A stretch of 6,926 nt of DNA from an uncultured Eubacterium sp. Lineage in GTDB: Bacteria; Bacillota; Clostridia; Eubacteriales; Eubacteriaceae. The DNA lies in the NCBI GenBank assembly GCA_902784045.1, contig CACZTE010000150.1, positions 1 to 6,926 on the forward strand, written 5' to 3'. Both the position numbers and the translations under genes were made by a program. Of this stretch, positions 1 through 4,733 are shown piece by piece (within the stretch, counting starts at the first letter, position 1; the number at the start of each line of letters is the position of its first letter). Under the pieces are notes generated by a model that searched no databases, was not told the origin of the DNA, and saw only the letters and a program-made list of their open reading frames with translations.

Positions 1-1950
1 AAAGCACACATCGCGCAGGTTGTGCTCCAGATATCGGGAGACGCAAAGCCGCTGCTAGCCTATATGGATCATCTCAACTATACATCCGAGGAGGCGATGG
101 GAAATATTCCTGCCCAATCGGTTCGAGCCATCAATGCCGAATACAGCGAAAAACTCATTATGCTGATTATCATGAGAGCTGTCAAACGATTGTTGCTACC
201 GATGCCTATCCGTCGTTTTTTTAACTATAAAAACGCGCTTCCCTATATTTTACAGGGACTAAAAACCCTCATTATCGAGCGTAAAGTGGATGTTTCAGTT
301 CTTGATGCCACGGCGGTTGCCGCAGCACTTCTGACAGGGGACTACGGTACAGCGGGTTCCACCACGTTCCTTTTAAAAGTCGGTGAGCTTCTAGAGGAAT
401 GGACTTATAAAAAATCTGTTGGAGATTTGGCCGAATCTTTGTCCCTTAATATTACCAAGGTTTGGCGCGTTGAAGACGGCAAGCCGGAATTGGTATCTAT
501 TGACCGCATTGAAGCTGGAAATATTATCCGCGTGTCCATGGGCAGCATGATTCCTTTAGACGGCGTTGTAATGGACGGCGAGGCGATGGTCAATCAGGCA
601 GCACTCACCGGAGAATCCGTCGCTGTGGCCAAAAAAGAATCGTTGTCTGTTTACGCGGGAACTGTTGTGGAAGAAGGAGAAATCGACATTAAGATTGACT
701 CCGTCACCGGGGAGACCCGTTATGATAAAATCATGCAGATGATTGCCTCGTCGGAAAATATGGCTTCCTCCACGCAAACCAAAGCCTCCGAGCTCGCGGA
801 TCAACTGGTTCCTTTCAGTTTTATCGGCGCCGGCTTGACTTATGCCTTTACCCGGGATATCAGCCGCACCACAGCGGTGCTCATGGTGGATTATTCCTGC
901 GCGTTAAAATTATCCATGCCGATTTCCGTTTTGTCTGCCATGCGGGAGGCCGGAAAAAATAAAATCACCGTTAAAGGCGGGAAGTTTTTGGAGCTGCTTT
1001 CCGAGGCCGATACCATCGTATTTGATAAAACGGGAACCCTGACCAAGGCTACACCAACCTTAAAAGAAGTCATTGCCATGAACGGCGAAGACGAAACCGA
1101 GATGCTTCGTATTGCTGCGTGTCTCGAAGACCATTTCCCCCATTCCATGGCCAACGCCGTTGTGAGGGCGGCGCATCAGCGCGGGATTCATCACGACGAA
1201 ATGCATTCCGATGTGGAATATATTGTGGCCCACGGCATTGTCTCAACGATTGATGAAAAACGTGTTATTATCGGCTCTTATCATTTTGTGTTTGAAGACG
1301 AAAAAATAAAGGCATCCAATGAAGCGTTGAAGCGCATCGCGGATATTCCCAATCGTTATTCCAGGTTATATTTGGCCATTGACGGCAAGCTTTCCGCTGT
1401 AATTGTCATCGAGGATCCCATCAAAGAAAATGTGCCGGACATTGTGAGAGAACTAAAAAATCTCGGCATTAAAAACATTGTCATGATGACCGGCGACAGT
1501 GAAAAAACGGCTTCCGCTATCGCGAAGGAAGCGAGAATCGATGAATACTTTTCGGAAGTGCTTCCGGAGGACAAGGCGCAGTTTGTTGAAAAAGAAAAAG
1601 CGAAAGGCCGAAAAGTGGTGATGGTTGGCGATGGTATTAACGATTCGCCGGCGCTCTCGGTGGCGGATGTCGGCATTGCCATGAAAGAAGGGGCCGATAT
1701 TGCTGCGGAAATTGCGGATATCACCTTATCCGGCAACGATCTTTCGCAGTTGGTGCTTCTCAAACGACTCAGCGACGCGCTAATGCGTGAAATGAAAGTG
1801 CACGGCCGACTGATCCTTATCATCAATTCGGCACTCATGATTGCCGGCGCCTTCGGCGTTTTATCGCCTGCGCTGGCCGCGCTTTTGCACAATACATCAA
1901 CCGTCGCGATCTGCTTAGATGGCATGCGGGATTTGCTTCCGCAAGCGTAG
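1..1950 (+). CDS. Heavy-metal-translocating P1B-type ATPase (5' partial)
   Basis: Membrane pump that uses ATP through an aspartyl-phosphate intermediate to move a transition-metal ion. The frame is open from base 1. A GTG at 22 is a possible start, but recognisable family sequence lies next to it, so the true start is probably upstream and 649 residues are visible. Numbering from the GTG: the actuator loop TGES is at 196-199, the phosphorylation site DKTGTLT has Asp335, an HP-loop variant EDHFPHSMANAVV follows, and the hinge motif GDGINDSP is at 536-543. Hydrophobic segments lie before the actuator domain (VLDATAVAAALL region), before the P-domain, and at the C-terminus (LILIINSALMIAGAFGVL region). 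The metal-site helix reads DYSCALKLSMP (Cys293), where the usual motif is CPC or SPC. The family is certain. The metal is not: Zn, Cd, Mn, Co and Cu are all possible. The stop is TAG. Confidence 0.95.
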   Translation, partial: KAHIAQVVLQISGDAKPLLAYMDHLNYTSEEAMGNIPAQSVRAINAEYSEKLIMLIIMRAVKRLLLPMPIRRFFNYKNALPYILQGLKTLIIERKVDVSVLDATAVAAALLTGDYGTAGSTTFLLKVGELLEEWTYKKSVGDLAESLSLNITKVWRVEDGKPELVSIDRIEAGNIIRVSMGSMIPLDGVVMDGEAMVNQAALTGESVAVAKKESLSVYAGTVVEEGEIDIKIDSVTGETRYDKIMQMIASSENMASSTQTKASELADQLVPFSFIGAGLTYAFTRDISRTTAVLMVDYSCALKLSMPISVLSAMREAGKNKITVKGGKFLELLSEADTIVFDKTGTLTKATPTLKEVIAMNGEDETEMLRIAACLEDHFPHSMANAVVRAAHQRGIHHDEMHSDVEYIVAHGIVSTIDEKRVIIGSYHFVFEDEKIKASNEALKRIADIPNRYSRLYLAIDGKLSAVIVIEDPIKENVPDIVRELKNLGIKNIVMMTGDSEKTASAIAKEARIDEYFSEVLPEDKAQFVEKEKAKGRKVVMVGDGINDSPALSVADVGIAMKEGADIAAEIADITLSGNDLSQLVLLKRLSDALMREMKVHGRLILIINSALMIAGAFGVLSPALAALLHNTSTVAICLDGMRDLLPQA

Positions 1951-2031
1951 GCTTTCCAAGGTGATATGGCAATATTTGTCGTTGGAAATCCATTACGCGT
2001 CGGAAGATTTTCAAATTAACAGCAACTGAAA

Positions 2032-2061
2032 GTCAGCCGGAAAATCAAATGGCCGGCTGAC
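2032..2061. other. Perfect 9-bp inverted repeat after the ATPase gene
   Basis: GTCAGCCGG (2032-2040) pairs perfectly with CCGGCTGAC (2053-2061) around a 12-base loop. It lies 81 bases past the ATPase stop and is the best candidate for that gene's transcription end. The following bases (ATTGTAAAATAAT) are A-rich rather than U-rich, so it is not a textbook intrinsic terminator. It could instead stabilise the 3' end of the transcript. Confidence 0.5.
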
Positions 2062-2082
2062 ATTGTAAAATAATATAGGCAT

Positions 2083-2113
2083 AAGCGTTTGTCCCAATGG
2101 CGGATAAACGCTT
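2083..2113. other. 12-bp hairpin upstream of the flavodoxin gene
   Basis: AAGCGTTTGTCC (2083-2094) pairs with GGATAAACGCTT (2102-2113), with one G-U pair and a 7-base loop. Neither side has a proper T tract. On the minus strand the stem is followed by an AT-rich stretch that includes TTATTTT. It could be a second terminator, a 5'-UTR structure of the flavodoxin mRNA, or an operator. An ATG at 2097 sits inside the loop and is not used as a start (see the flavodoxin entry). Confidence 0.45.
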
Positions 2114-2181
2114 TATCAAAAGTCTAAAAGTTAGTCTATCAAAACAATTTAGGATGATTTTTAAATACATTTTACTTTCAG

Positions 2182-2187
2182 AAAGGA
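2182..2187 (+). promoter_or_regulatory. Ribosome binding site fixing the flavodoxin start
   Basis: AAAGGA lies 11 bases upstream of the ATG at 2199. It supports that start over the in-frame ATG at 2097, which would add 34 residues with no flavodoxin similarity and whose codon lies in a hairpin loop. Confidence 0.7.
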
Positions 2188-2198
2188 TTTTGATTATT

Positions 2199-2618
2199 AT
2201 GAAAATTGCAGTAGTTTATTGGAGCGGCACCGGCAACACAGAAGTCATGGCGGAATATGTAGCGGAAGGTGCCAAAGGAAAAGGCGCTGATGTTGAATTG
2301 ATTATTGCTGACAGCTTTGGCGCGGCCCAAGTCGCGGAATATGATGCTTTTGCTTTCGGATGTCCGTCCATGGGAGATGAAGAACTCGAAGAAACGACTT
2401 TCGCGCCAATGTGGGAAGAAGTGAAAGGTGAACTCTCCGGAAAAACCGTTGCGCTCTTTGGCTCATATGGCTGGGGCGACGGCCAATGGATGGAAGATTG
2501 GGAAGAGGATTTAAATGATGTCGGCGCAAGCGCGGCATGCGATGCGGTTATTTGTAACAACGAACCCGATGCGGATGCCGAAGCGGCCTGCAAAGCCCTT
2601 GGTGAAGCGCTCTGCTAA
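2199..2618 (+). CDS. Flavodoxin (short-chain, clostridial type)
   Basis: Small FMN-binding electron carrier in the cytoplasm. It can stand in for ferredoxin, typically when iron is limiting. It has 139 residues, the usual length for short-chain flavodoxins. The N-terminus MKIAVVYWSGTGNTE carries the phosphate-binding loop SGTGNTE at 9-15. The loop GCPSMGDE at 54-61 contains the Met-Gly-Asp-Glu turn that in Clostridium beijerinckii flavodoxin flips with FMN redox state. GSYGWGDG at 88-95 supplies Trp92, which stacks on the isoalloxazine ring. The protein is very acidic, as the family is. The start at 2199 is chosen because the Rossmann-like strand begins at once and a ribosome site precedes it. 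An in-frame ATG at 2097 gives an unrelated extension. No clear Fur box was found, so iron control is not shown. A GC-rich hairpin follows the stop by 10 bases. Confidence 0.96.
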   Translation: MKIAVVYWSGTGNTEVMAEYVAEGAKGKGADVELIIADSFGAAQVAEYDAFAFGCPSMGDEELEETTFAPMWEEVKGELSGKTVALFGSYGWGDGQWMEDWEEDLNDVGASAACDAVICNNEPDADAEAACKALGEALC

Positions 2619-2628
2619 ATAAGGCTGT

Positions 2629-2670
2629 CCGCGGCCGCCCACAATGGGCGGACTGCGGCATTCCCTTATA
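2629..2670 (+). terminator. GC-rich hairpin terminator after flavodoxin
   Basis: CCGCGGCCGCCC (2629-2640) pairs with 2646-2658 across a 5-base loop (ACAAT), with one bulged A at 2652 and one G-U pair. The tail CATTCCCTTATA is only weakly T-rich. The stem is very stable, so strong pausing is likely. Some read-through into the DUF3793 gene is plausible. Confidence 0.6.
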
Positions 2671-2756
2671 AACATGCGTTATATTGCTGATGAGTGCCGG
2701 TAGTCACGCAGCCATTGATCATCAAATGTTTCAACAAGGAGTTTCAAGGAGATTTT

Positions 2757-3329
2757 ATGAGCGATGCGAAACTGATTCATTATTGTGCGCCGACGCTGGC
2801 CGGCATTAAAGCCGCTAATATTTTTAATGGGGATGATAGTCCGGATTTGGATGCGGTGCTTTCACGCTGGAATGCAACATTAAATCCCAAAGGTGTTAAT
2901 GTTCTCTGCTTTTTAAAAAAGAACGGACGACCGCTCATTTTTGTCTATCGGCCATCTACGCTGGAAGGAAGGCTTCAAAACGCGGAAAGCGAGGCTATTC
3001 TGAAAGCTTATGGCTATACCGGCGGCAGCCTTTCCGACAGGCTTTCCCGTTTGGCGGGGCGTCTTTCCGAAAGTGATGATTTTCCCCATGAAATCGGTTT
3101 GTTTTTGGATTATCCGGCGGCGGATGTTAAAGGTTTTATCAACCATCAAGGAAAAGCTTGTAAATGTGCCGGATGTTGGAAGGTTTACGACGATGAAAAG
3201 GGTGCGCTTTGTCGTTTCGCCCAATACAAAAAATGCACTCGTGTGTATGAACGATGCTACGCGAAAGGCTTTGCTTTGGATAAACTGACCGTTGAATGCC
3301 ACCGCGAATCCGGCGAAAGACGGTCATAA
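2757..3329 (+). CDS. DUF3793 family protein
   Basis: A 190-residue protein recognised as DUF3793, a family of unknown function common in anaerobic Firmicutes. Family hallmarks visible are the N-terminal HYCAPTLAGIKAANIF, the central HEIGLFLDYPAADVKGFI (111-128), and GKACKCAGCWKVY (132-144) followed by YKKCTRVYERC. Nine cysteines are present: 10, 51, 135, 137, 140, 152, 160, 167 and 181. The CxCxxC at 135-140 suggests metal binding or redox chemistry, which is inference. There is no signal peptide or membrane segment, so it is probably cytoplasmic. The start is set by AAGGAG at 2746-2751, five bases before the ATG. An in-frame ATG at 2694 lacks such a site. The gene follows flavodoxin by 138 bases, and from general knowledge this pairing recurs in related genomes. 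A 7-bp inverted repeat (3286-3292 with 3320-3326) covers the end of the gene, with a T run ten bases further on, and may act as a weak terminator. Confidence 0.88.
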   Translation: MSDAKLIHYCAPTLAGIKAANIFNGDDSPDLDAVLSRWNATLNPKGVNVLCFLKKNGRPLIFVYRPSTLEGRLQNAESEAILKAYGYTGGSLSDRLSRLAGRLSESDDFPHEIGLFLDYPAADVKGFINHQGKACKCAGCWKVYDDEKGALCRFAQYKKCTRVYERCYAKGFALDKLTVECHRESGERRS

Positions 3330-3390
3330 ACCATTGTTTTTTAATTTAAATTTATTTTATGAATTTTGTTTATCGTCTCTGAGTGATTCA

Positions 3391-3399
3391 TGTTATAAT
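3391..3399 (+). promoter_or_regulatory. Extended -10 promoter
   Basis: TGT followed by TATAAT (3394-3399) is a perfect extended -10 element. It lies 29 bases before the ATG at 3429. No good -35 hexamer lies at the right distance (TTGTTT at 3366-3371 leaves a 22-base spacer), which extended -10 promoters can tolerate. The upstream DNA at 3336-3358 is AT-rich and could act as an UP-like element. Confidence 0.65.
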
Positions 3400-3428
3400 A
3401 AATGAAACATTAAGAATGGAGAAAAACA

Positions 3429-4247
3429 ATGACCTTTCGGGAAGAATACAGTCTTTATCAATCACGATACCCCAAAAAACGCGCGACTATCAGAGGAACG
3501 AAAATTTTGTTTCGGTGGCATCGCGACGCGAAATCAAAGCGTAAAAAAGCTGTGATTTTTCCCGGTGAAACAGGAATGATGGACATCACCTATCGTCTGT
3601 TTAACGGGCTGGCTCATGAATTTGATGTCCTCACCTTTGAAATGCCGCGTGGAAGAGATGACAGGACAGTTATCAACACCCTCATTCAAAAGACCGTCGG
3701 CACACCCGATATCATTATTGGATTTGGCCTGGCGGGTGTCCTCGCGGGCCAGTACTGCAGCGATCAAAGTTATCGCTCTAGCGTTTTTGTGACAGATGAT
3801 TCTTCCTATCTATGGCTTAAAGGTGACGTGCATTCACGGATGGCCGCCAGAAGAATGGCCATGGATGTGAATACCGGTGTGATGCTGGCGAAAAGCCTTC
3901 CTCGCATCTTAATCAGCGGACACGGTAAGGGGCTGTTTTTTTCCTATGTCGGAGAGTGCACGTGTGAAGAAAGAATCTATTTGAACGCGATGTACGATAA
4001 ACTCACAGCTTCTGTGGATGTGGCGGATTTGGTCGCTCAGGCAAAGGTGATTTCAAACACATTATCCGACAATAGTGATTACCAACATTTTGTAAACGAG
4101 ACTGATTTTTTGGTTTTTTGCGAGGACAGTGCCTCAATGCATAATATCCAACGCGACGGTAAGGATACGATTCCCTTTTATGATTATAAAGGTGTGCTGT
4201 TAAAAAGCAGGAATTACTATACGGCAATGATTGATCGCTTAAGCTGA
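3429..4247 (+). CDS. Alpha/beta-hydrolase-like protein, nucleophile absent
   Basis: I do not recognise a named family. The 272-residue protein has the outline of an alpha/beta hydrolase. A basic N-terminus leads to a strand and oxyanion-type loop KKAVIFPGETGMMD (39-52), then a strand DVLTFEMPRG (66-75). The strand-turn-helix PDIIIGFGLAGVLAGQYC (93-110) sits where the nucleophile elbow GxSxG should be. There the Ser position is Gly100 (IGFGLAG). A late strand TDFLVFCEDSASMHN (225-239) could carry the acid, but the C-terminus (GVLLKSRNYYTAMIDRL) has no obvious catalytic His. A non-enzymatic or altered role is therefore likely. There is no signal peptide or long membrane segment. GGAG at 3418-3421 lies seven bases before the ATG. 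The gene has its own promoter and terminator and so appears monocistronic. The fold call is moderate; that it is a real gene is near certain. Confidence 0.8.
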   Translation: MTFREEYSLYQSRYPKKRATIRGTKILFRWHRDAKSKRKKAVIFPGETGMMDITYRLFNGLAHEFDVLTFEMPRGRDDRTVINTLIQKTVGTPDIIIGFGLAGVLAGQYCSDQSYRSSVFVTDDSSYLWLKGDVHSRMAARRMAMDVNTGVMLAKSLPRILISGHGKGLFFSYVGECTCEERIYLNAMYDKLTASVDVADLVAQAKVISNTLSDNSDYQHFVNETDFLVFCEDSASMHNIQRDGKDTIPFYDYKGVLLKSRNYYTAMIDRLS

Positions 4248-4263
4248 CGCTTAGGCGTTTTTT
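4236..4263 (+). terminator. Intrinsic terminator overlapping the stop codon
   Basis: CGCTTAAGC (4236-4244) pairs with GCTTAGGCG (4249-4257) through nine pairs including one G-U. The loop is TGAC, followed directly by six T. The stop codon TGA (4245-4247) forms the first three bases of the loop, so the left arm is the last three codons of the preceding gene. Confidence 0.93.
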
Positions 4264-4334
4264 ACTAGACAATACATTTTTGATACATAAAAATATCTGA
4301 ACTATTCGTTAATAATTTATTATAAGTAAAATTT

Positions 4335-4346
4335 TGTTCACGAACA
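4335..4346. promoter_or_regulatory. Possible operator dyad
   Basis: TGTTC-AC-GAACA is a 5+5 inverted repeat about 40 bases upstream of the -35 element at 4386. It resembles a small regulator site. The half-sites are in the opposite order to the Firmicutes LexA box (GAAC...GTTC), so that regulator is not supported. A chance dyad is possible. Confidence 0.3.
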
Positions 4347-4385
4347 GTTATTGTTTTCTGTATTTCTTAAAATGCTTTTTTTGTA

Positions 4386-4414
4386 TTGACGATTTTTTGA
4401 ATATGCTTTAAAAT
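4386..4414 (+). promoter_or_regulatory. Sigma-A type promoter of the leader and surface-protein gene
   Basis: TTGACG (4386-4391), a 17-base spacer and TAAAAT (4409-4414) make a near-consensus promoter in AT-rich DNA. Transcription would begin near 4420, giving a 5' leader of about 310 bases before the start codon at 4734. That is long enough for a regulatory RNA. The stretch 4264-4385 upstream holds no gene that I can see. Confidence 0.7.
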
Positions 4415-4440
4415 AATCTTAAGAAAATTGTTTTAATTTC

Positions 4441-4473
4441 ATCAAATTATTATCAAAATGTAATCAAATAATA
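4441..4473 (+). repeat. Three tandem 11-bp AT-rich repeats
   Basis: Three consecutive 11-base units begin ATCAAA at 4441, 4452 and 4463: ATCAAATTATT, ATCAAAATGTA and ATCAAATAATA. The spacing is close to one helical turn of DNA. They sit between the predicted transcription start and the folded leader. They could be a protein-binding array or bent DNA, or simple drift in AT-rich sequence. Confidence 0.5.
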
Positions 4474-4476
4474 AAA

Positions 4477-4656
4477 AATAAACGTCGTGAGGAATGCAAT
4501 TTACGCAACTGCTCCACTGCAACCGGAACCGGTCGGAAAATTCAGGCGTTTGTTCATACTAAGGCAAAACACGTGTCATGTGGAAACGGGTTAGTCTATA
4601 ACGCAATTTCGCGCTTTGCTATAGCCCTGTTTCGCCATGAAACGGGCTTTTGTTTT
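4477..4656 (+). promoter_or_regulatory. Structured 5' leader, candidate riboswitch or attenuator
   Basis: Hand folding gives an ordered set of helices. The closing stem is 4477-4484 with 4547-4554 (eight pairs, one U-G). Inside it are a hairpin arm (GTG 4487-4489 with CAC 4515-4517, enclosing TGC 4495-4497 with GCA 4505-4507) and a CCG/CGG hairpin (4523-4525 with 4534-4536), making a three-way junction. Next come ACTAA 4558-4562 with TTAGT 4591-4595 around a purine-rich internal loop, then CTATA/GCAA 4596-4606 with TTGC/TATAG 4616-4624, and finally the terminator. GAAACGGG occurs at 4583-4590 and again at 4639-4646, so CCCTGTTTC (4625-4633) can pair with either copy. That is a mutually exclusive antiterminator/terminator switch. 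I cannot assign a known class. The GCAACTG and CCACTG strings recall the cobalamin riboswitch core, but no B12 box or L5 loop is visible. Confidence 0.6.
4624..4656 (+). terminator. Intrinsic terminator in the leader
   Basis: GCCC (4624-4627) and GTTTC (4629-4633) pair with GAAAC (4639-4643) and GGGC (4644-4647), with a bulged T and the loop GCCAT. The stem is followed by TTTTGTTTT. It stands 77 bases before the surface-protein start with no gene directly upstream, so it is most simply a premature terminator that controls read-through. Confidence 0.88.
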
Positions 4657-4678
4657 GCGGATTCCCTCGGAAAACAAC

Positions 4679-4708
4679 ACGGCAAAGCGCCGTTTAATAT
4701 ATATTAAA
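4679..4708 (+). other. Small hairpin and 16-bp AT palindrome before the ribosome site
   Basis: ACGGC (4679-4683) pairs with GCCGT (4689-4693), immediately followed by the perfect palindrome TTTAATATATATTAAA (4693-4708, sharing the T at 4693). It lies eight bases upstream of the ribosome site. It could tune translation of read-through transcripts or bind a protein. AAAACAA at 4671-4677 is also complementary to the terminator tail TTGTTTT (4650-4656). Confidence 0.4.
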
Positions 4709-4716
4709 ATCTAACA

Positions 4717-4724
4717 AAAGGGAG
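4717..4724 (+). promoter_or_regulatory. Ribosome binding site fixing the surface-protein start
   Basis: AAAGGGAG ends nine bases before the ATG at 4734. The nearer ATG at 4727 is only two bases away, is in a different frame and leads to a 60-codon frame with no signal peptide. The ATG at 4734 is therefore the real start. Confidence 0.85.
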
Positions 4725-4733
4725 TAATGAAAG

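Noticed and set aside
1356..1925. 189-codon minus-strand frame opposite the ATPase
   Set aside because: It is antisense to the P-domain and C-terminal membrane region. Its Ser/Ala-rich composition is typical of shadow frames.
2097..2198. N-terminal extension of flavodoxin from the ATG at 2097
   Set aside because: The added 34 residues match nothing in flavodoxins, the ATG lies in a hairpin loop, and a ribosome site supports the start at 2199.
2180..2215. Possible Fur box at the flavodoxin start (GATTAT)
   Set aside because: Only one hexamer resembles the Fur unit, and the repeated array needed for a Fur site is absent.
2715..2725. TTGAT-C-ATCAA dyad upstream of DUF3793, like an FNR site
   Set aside because: The half-sites match, but the spacer is one base instead of four, so an FNR-type dimer would not fit.
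4496..4536. Possible cobalamin riboswitch core (strings GCAACTG, CCACTG and CCGG next to a GGAA)
   Set aside because: The order of elements differs from the known core, the conserved L5 loop is absent, and no B12-box-like sequence is visible before the terminator. It is kept only as an alternative inside the leader finding.
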